Notes under the pieces: model-generated
What the model saw: the letters and a program-made list of their open reading frames with translations, nothing else
The model's database searches: none
Told to the model about the DNA's origin: nothing
Assembly (NCBI GenBank): GCA_951217055.1
Contig: OX578282.1
Coordinates: 72,011,092 to 72,075,091 of the forward strand
DNA length: 64,000 nucleotides
Reading direction: 5' to 3'
Source of the DNA: Gerris lacustris
Taxonomy: Eukaryota; Arthropoda; Insecta; Hemiptera; Gerridae
Made by a program: the position numbers and the translations under genes
Part shown: positions 52,483-63,439 of the stretch, piece after piece
Layout of the letters: each line of letters starts with the position of its first letter
Position numbering within the stretch: the stretch's first letter is position 1

Positions 52483-54107
52483 AAGACGTCACCAATAACT
52501 TGGGCGTCCTCCCAATCAAATTGGGCCCTGCTAAACTGCAAACTTCCTACCATACATTTATCCATTATTATAATTTAAGGCCACTTTATGAAGAATATAA
52601 ATTTTTAAATTTTCAATATAATAATATTTTGTCTAATAGTAAGTTTTATAATAATGACACAACTAGTTACTGTAAGATTATAGAATTTACAAAAAATATT
52701 ATAAGGAATAAAATTAGTAATATAGATGTCAATCAATTTAAAACTAGATTTAGAAGAGGTGCTATAAACGGGTTAGGAAGTCTTATAAAAGCCATTACCG
52801 GTAATTTAGATGCCGAAGACGCTTTGAAGTATGATAAAGTCATAGAACATATCAAGACTAACGAGCTAAATTTACAAACCCAACTGAATGCTCAATACTC
52901 TATTAATAGACAAATAATAAATAATTTTAATAACACCATAAAAGACATTCAGTATAACACTATAGAAATAAGGAAAAAAATATTAGAGGTTAAGGATTTA
53001 GTTAGTAAAAATAATCATGTTTATAATATTCTTATTGTTAAGGACTTATTAAATCAATTGCAAATTTTATATAGTACCATTGTAAGTATTTTACAAGATG
53101 TAGAAACATCATTGACTTTTTGCAAGCTTAAAGCCTTGCATCCTAGTATCATTAAAACAAATGAATTCTTTGATGAACTTAAAAAGATTCAAAGTCACTA
53201 TGGTTCCACCTTACCGCTTGAATTAAAATATGAAAATATATTAAAATTTGAATCCCTATTAAAAGTAGATTGCAAAGTACAGTCTAGCGAGATTATATAC
53301 TTTTTAACATTACCGATTAATGATGACGAAACATACCAATTGTATTACTTACATCCTCTTCCTACAAAAAACAAACATAGATTTGTAACAATAATTCCTG
53401 ATATCAAGTACTTGTTGAAATCTGACAAAAATAATGTAATTAAACCTCTAAATAATATGTGTACCAAAAATGAAGTCTATCAATGTACAATGTCACTGCT
53501 ATCACATAGACATAGTTATTGCGAAGAAGAAATAATGCTAAATAAAACTGCTAAAGCTTGTACCTACTTAGGACTTACAGTAGAGAAAAGTCATGTGGAC
53601 CTCATTCCTGAAATTAATCAATTATTGTTAGTATTCCCTAACAAAGATGAGATAGTCGTTTCTACCGACAAAGGAACAGAAAGCAAGTCTCTTCAAGGTG
53701 TATTTTTAATAAATCCAGGTAGTGACAAGATATATTACAGAAATAAATTACTAAACTATGTTTCTGTTAGCAAAGGGCAACCTGATATTATCAGACCCTT
53801 AAACATTGAATTAAACGAACTAACTTCACCAAACTTCACGGTTAACCTGAAGACATTAAACACCAAGGATATAAGTATCAACCCCGTCATGCCAGCAGTT
53901 GCAGAGTTACCTTACATCACTGATGGTCATCATGCAATATTTTGGTCATTCTATGTTTTCCTAATTATCTTAATTGCTATAATCGTTTTCCTTGTATACA
54001 ACAAACTTAGGAAAATTATAAGTTCCATTAGCCATCAGGAAAATATCCAGGACCCAGAGCCGACACCATCATCACCTATCAGCCTTCCGAAGGAAGTCCG
54101 ATTCTAA
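52452..54107 (+). CDS. Copy B envelope glycoprotein, baculovirus F-like
   Basis: 551 open codons from 52452; the frame is open only from 52440, just after an in-frame TGA, and has no ATG for more than 240 codons. A basic RFRR cleavage-type site (99-102) precedes GAINGLGSLIKAITGNLD, the fusion-peptide-like signature of this family. The ectodomain has Cys residues and N-x-S/T sites. The membrane anchor is FWSFYVFLIILIAIIVFL (about 497-518), with a 30-residue tail. A TTGCAG at 52445-52450 could be the acceptor of a spliced env mRNA, as known for errantiviruses. Function inferred by family: receptor binding and membrane fusion. Confidence 0.9.
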   Translation: MFWIAGGHEIKDVTNNLGVLPIKLGPAKLQTSYHTFIHYYNLRPLYEEYKFLNFQYNNILSNSKFYNNDTTSYCKIIEFTKNIIRNKISNIDVNQFKTRFRRGAINGLGSLIKAITGNLDAEDALKYDKVIEHIKTNELNLQTQLNAQYSINRQIINNFNNTIKDIQYNTIEIRKKILEVKDLVSKNNHVYNILIVKDLLNQLQILYSTIVSILQDVETSLTFCKLKALHPSIIKTNEFFDELKKIQSHYGSTLPLELKYENILKFESLLKVDCKVQSSEIIYFLTLPINDDETYQLYYLHPLPTKNKHRFVTIIPDIKYLLKSDKNNVIKPLNNMCTKNEVYQCTMSLLSHRHSYCEEEIMLNKTAKACTYLGLTVEKSHVDLIPEINQLLLVFPNKDEIVVSTDKGTESKSLQGVFLINPGSDKIYYRNKLLNYVSVSKGQPDIIRPLNIELNELTSPNFTVNLKTLNTKDISINPVMPAVAELPYITDGHHAIFWSFYVFLIILIAIIVFLVYNKLRKIISSISHQENIQDPEPTPSSPISLPKEVRF

Positions 54108-54116
54108 GGATGGAGG

Positions 54117-54377
54117 AGTTACATCAGCTAATTATACTGAGGTGTCAACTTTAATGCAGACCCCAGCAGGACTCACCGTATATAAGCTTAAGATTTTTCA
54201 TTGTATTTTGTATTTCTCTTTTAAATGTTACGCGGTGTGAATCCATGTCAGTCGTAGTTAAATTGAATACCCTTTATTGAGTTGTGTTTATTACTGTAGA
54301 GCCAATAAAGTAAAATTTGTTTGTAAACTTAAAATAAAGTTTTTTAAAAACCAAATTCTTATACGAACCGATATAAG

Positions 54378-54378
<1 letters not shown>
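54117..54378 (+). repeat. Copy B 3' LTR
   Basis: 262 bp, identical by eye to 45126-45387. It is preceded by the purine-rich AAGGATGGAGG. Confidence 0.94.
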
Positions 54379-54410
<32 letters not shown>

Positions 54411-55020
54411 ATTTAACTTTAAAATCACCGGTGTATGGACTCCGATAGTTTTGTAGTCCATATATAAATATCTTTTATCTTCGATTGATACGAAATATAA
54501 AAATTGTATCCTGTATCACTGTTTAGATGCATAGAAAGTGATTCTTTACGTACTTGCATTCATTGCGCATGCTTGTTTCATAATTCCTCTTTTTTCCGCC
54601 CTAGTACGGTAAAAAAGAAGCGAGTTTGTTTACATTTAATGAAACCAATTTGCTGTTTGTTTAATTAAATTAACTGTTTATATCGTGTTTTTAGTGAAAA
54701 ACAATGATTGATTTATGCCATTATGACTAAAATGAGGAGAATAATACGCCTCCCGAAATAATTAATTCGGCACAAAATACAACTAACAAATTAATGTCAT
54801 CTTTATCAAAATAGAAATACGAACTTACAGGAAGTTTATTAATTTTTTTTCTGTATTTATTATTAAAATCAAACAATCTTAGATTAGTGCGTAAACTTCA
54901 TTTTGCTTTGCTCGTGTGGTTTTACCACCCTCACTTATCAATCGGGTGCAAACTCCACACACGCATCCAAAATGCTACTTTCCGCACTAGACGCGTTATA
55001 ATAATGTACTATTATAGGTA
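54379..55020 (+). repeat. (TA)n, one ACTCCGATAG unit, and a copy of the 15.5-kb element
   Basis: TA to about 54405, then CACCGGTGTATGGACTCCGATAG. From 54480 on it parallels 15466-16040, including the decayed hairpin, GCGAGTTTGTTTACATTTAA, the acidic coding start (54704) and TGCTACTTTCCGCACT. Confidence 0.75.
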
Positions 55021-55382
55021 TACTAGCCATTACCCCACGTGGTGCGTGGGGCTCATGCTAGGTATTAGTGACTATGTTTCCTATTCACATGTAGCTAGGC
55101 CTTCAATTGAATAAAATGCCTACAGTTTTGTAACAGTTTTGTCTCCAAGCCTTCTTGGAATAAAATCAGGACTATATTATACACCATGCATTCATAAAAC
55201 ACACCTACATACATAAAATTATTGATAGTTAAATAAAAGCTTGTAACAAAGAAAACCTTTTCGAATATTGGTTTAAATACAAAGGTTAAAAACACAATAG
55301 TTTTAAAAGTATCAATAAACTCTAAAACGTCCATATTTCTTCTGGTTTGTATTTTTCTCCTTTTTCTTTTTTTATTACTTTA
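55021..55382 (+). repeat. ACTAGCC...GTGGGGCTCATGC repeat, second copy
   Basis: Matches 10471-10640: GGGGCTCATGCTAGGTATTAGTG, TTTCCTATT and AAGCCTTCT(A/T)GGAATAAAATC. It is non-coding. Confidence 0.7.
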
Positions 55383-56570
55383 AAGTATTGTGATGGCGTG
55401 AAAACTCGATTTTGAGTTTTTGATGGATTTACACATCTTGAGGTCCCCTGAGTCCAAAAAAGTGTTTTTTTTAAAATGTCTGTCTATCATCTATGCAGAG
55501 GCCGGGAGCCTAAACTACTGGAACGATTTTGAAGAAACAAATTTGAGGCGAAATCGAGAAATGAATTTTAGCTCCAATTTGGGGGCACTACCCCAAAAAT
55601 TCTGAAAAAACGTGAAAAAAAATATTTCTTGAAAACGGTTCCGACTATTTTGATTAAAAAATTCTAAAATTTAGTCCATTTAAATACGAATCTAACAATA
55701 TAAGCCGTTTCCCCGAAAAAATCTAGTTCCTGAGAAAATAGCTTTCAACGTGGACAGAGAGAGGGGTTCGATTCCCCGCCGAGAAGAAGTAATTTTTATG
55801 ATAAATTTTGATTAAATGTTCAATAATAAGGAAATGTACCTACGAAAACCAATAAATAGTCCAGAGAAATAAGACTTCCTCTGCCCCCAAATTTTGAGCT
55901 AAAATTAATTCCTTGATTTCGCCTCGGGATATGATTTTTTTGAAAATGTATGCCAAATTTCATCAAATTCGGCCCAGTAGTTTAGGCTCCATGCGTCTGC
56001 TCAGACGCCAGACAAACGACAGACTGACGACTTACATTTTTTAAAAATAAAACACTTTTTTGGACTCAATAGACCTCAAAACTTGTACTCCATAAATATC
56101 TTAAAATCGAATTTTTGCGCCATCACAATACTTTCTCTTCCTATGAGAAAGTAAACATGCGCGCTCTCGCTTCTTCACGCTATATTTCGAAAACGGTTGT
56201 TGGTACGAAAAAATGTATAAAACCAAACTTGTTGAGAATGCTGTATTACGTAAGTTTTGATATAACTTCTTCAGACTCAGTCTTACCGGAAGCAAGATTT
56301 TCGCAAAAAAATGATTTTCCTGACCTTTGACCTTCGATATCTCGAGACGAACAAGGGTGAGCATATTAAACGTTTTGGTGCTTCATTAGAACATCAAAAC
56401 GAAGGTCTCTGCAAAAATTCAGCTTGCTTTCTCTCATTACACAGATTGGGTTTTTGTTTACCTTATTTCCCTGGATTAAAATGGAAAACACTGGACTAAT
56501 TGATTATCATAACTCGTATATGAGAACGTTTGCCTGAGTTGTCTCCGACCAATTTTTTCCCCTTGATACA
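55383..56570. repeat. Family R inverted pair plus tail
   Basis: A plus-oriented copy runs from AGTATTGTGATGG (55386) to about 55865. A minus-oriented 5' half follows at about 55870-56160 (TTCGCCTCGGG...GCCATCACAATACTTTCT). A tail fragment (AACACTGGACTAATTGATTATC...GTTGTCTCCGACC) lies at about 56485-56560. The two facing halves could fold into a long hairpin. Sequence between 56161 and 56480 is unassigned. Confidence 0.75.
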
Positions 56571-57169
56571 ATGTATAAATTTAACGATATAAATACAGTA
56601 AAACGTTATACCAAAAATAGTCTGCCTATTAGAGTGGCCCATATCTAGCTTCCTCACATCCTATTTTGTATACTAAAAGCGTATTATGCTTTTACAACCT
56701 ATATTTGTCAATTTTATTAAATTGATTAGGTTTTTAAACCTGTTAAAGTTGTTTTGATATTTTACATGAATTAAAGTATTAATTAAGCAAAAGTTAAAGA
56801 GCGCAAACGGTGAAAATTAATTTGGTGCTATCTGCGGTCTACTTTGGACAAATCATCTAAATTTCATAAAAAAACACATAAGTAATTTTGAAGATATTGG
56901 TGTGAATGAGTGTATGTTTCTAAGCATGTTGAAGAGAAATTAATGGACGCAGAAGGTTGAAACTTATATTATATGGATAGGGGGGTCTCAGGATCCCCCC
57001 CCCCCCGAAGATTGTTTAACCGGAAGATTTATTAACCGGAATAAATGCGGTTGATTCAGATTGGCAATAACAAACATTTTGCTAAAACTACGCATCTATA
57101 AATTATTTAAAAAATAAATTATCAGAATATAGTGAATTTGTTTAAACGAATTAATCTATTAACGGCGTT
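56571..57169. other. AT-rich DNA, no gene
   Basis: About 56780-56860 is the inverted counterpart of about 18900-19000. A run of C residues is near 56995-57006. Nothing else is recognised. Confidence 0.55.
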
Positions 57170-57470
57170 CTATTGAAAACTAGGACATTTTGGCGTCCCG
57201 AAAAGTGTTTTCGGGAGACAAGTTCGGGATTTAAAGTCCAAAACCGGGACAACTGGCGTCGCAGAAGTTTATTATTGGGGGGGGGGGATAAATTGCGAGG
57301 CCGGGGGTCCTCCCTTGGACAATTTTGAAAATATTACCTCTCAAAACAGCGCTTTTATGCATTTCTGATATGAAATTTGGTAGTCGTTGGAAAAAAGTAT
57401 AATCAAGGGGGGGGGGGGGGCGGTCGCCACCCCCGCCCCCCCCTTTAATCCGCCACTGACTGTTACTGCA
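57170..57470. mobile_element. hAT-like fragment with G/C runs
   Basis: The right end TTAATCCGCCACTG matches a CAGTGGCGGATTAA type of terminus. The interior holds G runs (12 near 57278 and 14 at 57407-57420) and GGCCGGGGGTCCTCCC, like the element at 13198-13765. The left boundary is not defined. Confidence 0.45.
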
Positions 57471-58880
57471 TGGAAATTAGATTTTCATTTTCCAGTCATT
57501 ATGTTCCTAAATATCAATTGTTTGTAGCTGAAAAATGAATCCACAAATTTTATTTTGAAGAAGTCATAAGTATTTCAAAGTACTGTTCTGGAAATGATCA
57601 TTCGAAATTGCATTTTATTGCTAAGCATATAATAGAAGCATAAACCAAAAAAGGGAATAATACAATAAGTGTCCGATACTTCACATAGTAAACTTTTATT
57701 TATACATAACTAGGCAGATTCCCGTGCTTCACTAAGGAGTGTTTTATTTAAAGTATTTTTATTTAATTTGATGGGTTAATAAACTACCGTCAAGAAACAT
57801 AGTGTTTCTAAGAGGGGAAATAATTATGTTTGAGGGGACAAATACTCTATCTGAGTAAAATGTATTCGGTAATTTAATTTTTTTTTCACTACATTTTTTT
57901 TAAGAAGTCTTTTTTACTTTTTATCAGTTTTTATTTCAACGCGCTGAAATTCAGACCCCAAAATTAATTTCTCAATCTTTCTCGGTTTACGATTAGTATG
58001 CAACTACAAATATTATGCAACTAGGTTCAACAAATAGGCTCATGTGTCAGCAAACAAAAGTAATTTTTGTTTTATCACAATAATTTCCCGTTATATAAAT
58101 ATCGCGTACACAAAGAGAGATAATACTGACAGGCTGAAAGGAAATAATATATGTATTATAATTTTTTTTTATAATTTTTATTAAATTCAGTAGTTAATTA
58201 TTAAATTCAATTTCTTTATAATAGTATTAACCCATCAATTAAGCACATGTTGAAGGTAAAGCCAATAGCTCCTTACTCTGTTGAGAATCTGACTGTAGCT
58301 AATGTGAACTATTCCGGTCCAAATGACCTGTAGAAACATTGTTATCAATATAGTGATAATATTGATTCAGCCTGTATATATTTAGCGTAGTTACCTGAAC
58401 TAATGCGTTGTTTGAAGCTGCCTGGTATCAAGTCTTATCACAACTCGTAACTAGTTAAATGTTCAAACTTAGTAAATATAAAGTTCTATTTCATTACACA
58501 GAAGATCTGACAAAGTATTTGAAGCAATGTTCGGACTGAGGAATGACTTGTAAGTGAGCCTCGCCCTGCTATATGCTCACAAGTACAGCTGTCGTATCTT
58601 ATCATCTACTAACACGGCCACACCTCTCTATCGTTGTTACGTCATGTCTGTGTGAGTGCTCACGTCCTTATCAAAGTGATAATATTATATTTCACATGAA
58701 ACTGATTTCTGTAATGCAAATATATTCTAATATGCAGGGTGTGGTAATCTCAAACTCTGGCAGACTTCTCAGAACCAACAAGCAAATATATCCTTACATA
58801 TAATCGTTACAACCCTAATTTAATTCACTCGCGCCTTAATTGGGCCTAATTTATGGGACTTAATTGTTTTATTTTTTACT
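57471..58880. repeat. AT-rich DNA with a CCCGTGCTTCACTAAGG repeat head
   Basis: 57705-57830 parallels 613-720 (ACTAG...CCCGTGCTTC, TTGAT(G/T)GG, AAACTACC(G/A)TCAAGA). The remainder (57471-57704 and 57831-58880) has no recognised gene. Confidence 0.5.
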
Positions 58881-59295
58881 TTTTCATATAAATAGAAAGT
58901 ATTGTGATGGCGCTAAAATTCGATTTCCAGATTTTGATGGATTTATACGTTTTGAGATCCCCTGAGTCCAAAAAAAGTGGTCGTCTGTCGTCTGTCTTTC
59001 TGTAGTCTGTCTGTCTGTGCAGACGCCTGGAGGCTATACTAGTGGGCCGATTTTGACGAAATTTGGTATATACGTTCAGAAAAATCATACTCCGAGGCGA
59101 AATCGATAAATGAATTTTAGATTTTTTAGATTCCCCGCCCGGGAGAACTTATTTTTATGATAATTTTTGATAAAGTGTTCGATAATATTTAAATGTAGCT
59201 ATGAAAACTAATAAATGGAAAACACTGGGCTAAATATAATTATGAACTTGTATATGAGAAAGTTTGTCTGAGTTTTCTCGGACCGATTTTTTTAT
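58881..59295 (+). repeat. Dispersed repeat family R, nearly end-to-end copy with internal deletion
   Basis: TTTTCATATAAATAGAAAGTAT at the left and TATATGAGAAAGTTTGTCTGAG at the right, with CGCCTGGAGGCTATACTAGTGGGCC and TACTCCGAGGCGAAATCGATAA between. The ends contain a short inverted ACTTTC...TCATAT similarity. Confidence 0.75.
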
Positions 59296-59324
59296 TATAT
59301 AGTCTATTATATTTTATATAAGTA

Positions 59325-59720
<396 letters not shown>

Positions 59721-59729
59721 CCTCCATCC

Positions 59730-61334
59730 TTAGAATCGGACTTCCTTCGGAAGGCTGATAGGTGATGATGGTGTCGGCTCTGGGTCCTGGATATTTTCCT
59801 GATGGTTAATGGAACTTATAATTTTCCTAAGTTTGTTGTATACAAGGAAAACGATTATAGCAATTAAGATAATTAGGAAAACATAGAATGACCAAAATAT
59901 TGTATGATGACCATCAGTGATGTAAGGTAACTCTGCAACTGGCATGACGGGGTTGATACTTATATCCTTGATGTTTAATGTCTTCAGGTTAACCGTGAAG
60001 TTTGGTGAAGTTAGTTCGTTTAATTCAATGTTTAAGGGTCTGATAATATCAGGTTGCCCTATGCTAATATAAACATAGTTTAGTAATTTATTTCTGTAAT
60101 ATATCTTGTCACTACCTGGATTTATTAAAAATACACCTTGAAGAGACTTGCTTTCTGTTCCTTTGTCGGCGGAAACGACTATCTCACCTTTGTTAGGGAA
60201 TACTAACAATAATTGATTGATTTCAGGTATGAGGTCCACATGACTTTTCTCTACTGTAAGTCCTAAGTAGGTACAAGCTTTAGCAGTTTTATTTAGCATT
60301 ATTTCTTCTTCGCAATAACTATGTCTATGTGATAGCAGTGACATTGTACATTGATAGACTTCATTTTTGGTACACATATTATTTAGAGGTTTAATTACAT
60401 TATTTTTGTCAGATTTCAACAAGTACTTGATATCAGGAATTATTTTTAAAAATCTATGTTTGTTTTTTGTAGGAAGAGGATGTAAGTAATACAAATGGTG
60501 TGTTTCGTCATCATTAATTGGTAATGTTAAAAAGTATATAATCTCGCTAGACTGTACATCGCAATCTACTATTAATAGGGATTCAAATTTTAATATATTT
60601 TCATATTTTAATTCAAGCGGTAAGGTTGAACCATAGTGACTTTGAATCTTTTTAAGTTCATCAAAGAATTCATTTGTTTTAACGATACTGGGATGCAAGG
60701 CTTTAAGCTTGCAAAAAGTCAATGATGTTTCTACATCTTGTAAAATACTTACAATGGTACTATATAAAATTTGCAATTGATTTAATAAGTCCTTAACAAT
60801 AAGAATATTATAAACATGATTATTTTTACTAACTAAATCCTTAACATCTAATATTTTTTTCCTTATTTCTATAGTGTTATACTGAATGTCTTTTATGGTG
60901 TTATTAAAATTATTTATTATTTGTCTATTAATAGAGTATTGAGCATTCAGTTGGGTTTGTAAATTTAGTTCGTTAGTCTTGATATGTTCTATGACTTTAT
61001 CATACTTCAAAGCGTCTTCGGCATCTAAATTACCGGTAATGGCTTTTATAAGACTTCCTAACCCGTTTATAGCACCTCTTCTAAATCTAGTTTTAAATTG
61101 ATTGACATCTATATTCCTAATTTTATTCCTTATAATATTTTTTGTAAATTCTATAATCTTACAGTAACTAGTTGTGTCATTATTATAAAACTTACTATTA
61201 GACAAAATATTATTATATTGAAAATTTAAAAATTTATATTCTTCATAAAGTGGCCTTAAATTAAAATAATGGATAAATGTATGGTAGGAAGTTTGAAGTT
61301 TAGCAGGGCCCCATTTGATTGGGAGGACGCCCAA
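59730..61334 (-). CDS. Copy C envelope glycoprotein
   Basis: The frame is open for 534 codons as listed and extends upstream to the same FWIAGGHEIKD start as copies A and B. The RFRR-GAINGLGSLIKAITGNLD site and the C-terminal anchor (FWSFYVFLIILIAIIVFL) are kept. One Ala codon is missing near the anchor (MPVAEL versus MPAVAEL), plus scattered substitutions. The intact frame contrasts with the ruined pol just upstream. As in the other copies there is no early ATG. Confidence 0.85.
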   Translation of the reverse strand: MGVLPIKWGPAKLQTSYHTFIHYFNLRPLYEEYKFLNFQYNNILSNSKFYNNDTTSYCKIIEFTKNIIRNKIRNIDVNQFKTRFRRGAINGLGSLIKAITGNLDAEDALKYDKVIEHIKTNELNLQTQLNAQYSINRQIINNFNNTIKDIQYNTIEIRKKILDVKDLVSKNNHVYNILIVKDLLNQLQILYSTIVSILQDVETSLTFCKLKALHPSIVKTNEFFDELKKIQSHYGSTLPLELKYENILKFESLLIVDCDVQSSEIIYFLTLPINDDETHHLYYLHPLPTKNKHRFLKIIPDIKYLLKSDKNNVIKPLNNMCTKNEVYQCTMSLLSHRHSYCEEEIMLNKTAKACTYLGLTVEKSHVDLIPEINQLLLVFPNKGEIVVSADKGTESKSLQGVFLINPGSDKIYYRNKLLNYVYISIGQPDIIRPLNIELNELTSPNFTVNLKTLNIKDISINPVMPVAELPYITDGHHTIFWSFYVFLIILIAIIVFLVYNKLRKIISSINHQENIQDPEPTPSSPISLPKEVRF

Positions 61335-62640
61335 TTTATTGGTGACGTCTTTTATTTCGTGTCCTCCTGCGATCCAGAAAAACCTGCAACAGGTTCATTA
61401 TCTTTAATTTTAACTCTAGGTCTTTTTATATTGCTTAAATGAATTTTTTCCCTGGTGTTATAGTGTCTAGGTTCTATTTGAGCTGTTTTTAGCGTTTTGT
61501 TAACAGACTTTGAGGTTTCCTGTTTATATTTAGGTTTTGTTTTGCTCTGTTTCTGTTAGATTTTAACATATACTTTCTCAGGTATATTTGGAAGGGGTTC
61601 TCTATCATCGTTTGCATTTCCAATTACTTTAGCTTTATAATTAATAATTTGTTCGTAAATGTTATTGTATAAGAGTTTCATTTTTTCTCTGTGACTCTCT
61701 ATGTAGTCATTTAAAAGCTGGTGTTCTAAGTTCATATTGAAGGGGGATTCCGGATCTAAATGCCCGTTCAGGATATTTACTGGAGCTGGTTTAGTTACTG
61801 AATGTATGGAGTTATTGTACGCTATTAAGGCATGGATTACTTTGTTCTGAGTCTAATTTAAAAGCTTGCGCATATTTTGAAAAAGTGTCAATAACTAAAA
61901 AAAAAATTGTGGCTTACCAAATTGATATTAAATTCTAATTTTAACATCAGAGAAACTCATTCTCCTGCGTAGCTTAGTTGGTAGAGCGCTTTACTGGAAA
62001 TATAGAGGCCCGTGGTTCAAATCCCGGCGCTGGAGTGTATTTTTCTCTGCCTGTTTCCCGTAGTTAATAATAATAATAATTTGATTTAAATCTAATTTTA
62101 ATGATCTATCATATTTGGTGATTTGGCAAATTTCACAATTATTAATGGATTTCTGAATAAATTATTTTTGATTTGGCCAATAGTATAAGGTTTTAATTTT
62201 GTTTAAGGTTTCCTCAATATCTCTATAGTTGGTTTTTCCGACATGATAATTATTTATTATTTCTGATGTTTCATCATTAGATACTAATTTATTAGTAAAC
62301 CTAACAAAGTTAATTTCTTATTCCTTAAAGTATTTTATATAAAGGCGGCACAAAATCAGTTTCAAAGTAAATGTTATATTTAGCATATTTATTATTTTTT
62401 ATTTTTGGGGACTACATAAGCTTTAATAAATTTTACTAAATATTTTTTTCTTTGATAACTGAACAATCAATATTTGTTTATTGTTGAATAGTTGGATGAC
62501 TTTAGTTTGGGCGGGACTGTGTTCTACGAGGGAAAACACTATTTGATTAGAACCTTGATTTAAAAGACAGTTGGCTATAATAGGAACAATTACTATGTAT
62601 TTCCTTCACAATTTGTATGGACTGTTTACTAACTTACTTT
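61335..62640 (-). pseudogene. Copy C pol remnant (integrase fragments)
   Basis: The minus strand shows similarity to the integrase tail (61378-61740) with an in-frame TAA near 61559. A direct jump near 61850 goes from FSKYAQA-type sequence to the C-terminal helix region, so the second D and the E are deleted. A SINE then interrupts (61945-62090). Beyond it (62100-62640) lie shifted pieces of the HHCC finger (NCEICQITKYD-like) and the RNase H-integrase linker. It cannot encode an enzyme. Confidence 0.8.
61945..62090 (+). mobile_element. tRNA-derived SINE with 11-bp target duplication
   Basis: Flanked by TCTAATTTTAA at 61934-61944 and 62091-62101. The head (about 61962-62036) folds like a tRNA: A box TAGCTTAGTTGG, B box GGTTCAAATCC, acceptor arms TCCTGCG/CGCTGGA with one mismatch. 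The anticodon stem is imperfect, so it is a SINE head and not a tRNA gene. The body TATTTTTCTCTGCCTGTTTCC matches the copies at 9625 and 44665. Confidence 0.85.
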
Positions 62641-62959
62641 GAGGTTTTTGAATAATATATATCTTGATAAATTATCACTTAGATTTAAATTCATAAGTAA
62701 TATACTGCCGATATCCTTAATTGTGTTATTACAATTTACTATTTATCCTTAATTAATTATTGGCTGGCTATACTTGACCAGATAAGTTGTATGAAATTTA
62801 TATTATTAAAAATTATTGCTAGTTAAACTGTTATCATTATATATAATTATGTAATTTTAATAATTATTAATCTTAATGTATTTTTCAGTTTTTCCTAAAT
62901 ATCTAGTATTTAATATTATAATCTTAATCTAAAAATAAATTACAAACAAGAAGGAATGA
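62641..62959. other. AT-rich DNA, no recognisable coding
   Basis: Lies between the copy C pol remnant and a diverged pol fragment. I cannot assign it to either. Confidence 0.5.
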
Positions 62960-63439
62960 TTATTTACATTTTTCTCGGTCTTTTAATAGTTGGAAGAGAT
63001 ATCTTTTCTCTTGTTTTGTTGTATACGGGATCTTAGTAAGCATTGCTTCTGGGTTCATTGCTCCAGATGTTTCATTCTTGCACTTGATCTTTGTCTTACT
63101 TTGATTACGCCTATTAGCAGTATACAGGGTTTTATCTTTACACGTGGCTATGTAATCTGTAGACAGCTGTTTATTTATGTCTTGACCTAGAGATGATGTT
63201 ACTTGTACATGAGAATGTGCGGGAACAGTCTCTGATGGAGACAGCTTTGTCAGCGAATTGACTATCTCACTGTCTGCTACTTTACATGGGACTCTAACAT
63301 TTATCGGATTATCTTCACATTGAATTTCTGGTGTCATGTTTATTTTTTGTTTGGACATATCGTGAATTTGTCTTTCTACCTCTGTTTTATGAACATCAGG
63401 ATGGCTATAGGTTGCCACAGTCATAATATTATTTTTCAC
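62960..63439 (-). pseudogene. Diverged errantivirus pol: RT start joined to integrase tail
   Basis: The first 30 residues (YSHPDVHKTEVERQIHDM) align with the start of RT in copy B. After a gap the rest aligns with the integrase tail (LTKLSPSETV; QSKTKIKCKNETSGAMN; TTKQEKRYLFQLLK). RT, RNase H and the integrase core are therefore missing, as in copy A but with a different breakpoint. A frameshift separates it from the protease fragment at 63436-63990. Confidence 0.75.

Larger units (their letters stand above)
45126..54378 (+). mobile_element. Errantivirus-like endogenous retrovirus, copy B
   Basis: Order: 262-bp LTR, primer site, leader of about 900 bp, gag, pol, env, LTR. All domains are present and frames are open except where a 1241-bp hAT-type element interrupts pol. 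By eye the two LTRs are identical, so this insertion is young. Both flanks are TA repeats (TATA either side). Copy A lies 2.46 kb away in divergent orientation. Confidence 0.95.

Noticed and set aside
61962..62036. Functional tRNA gene
   Set aside because: The anticodon stem is mispaired and the unit is a SINE head with a target duplication and a shared body.
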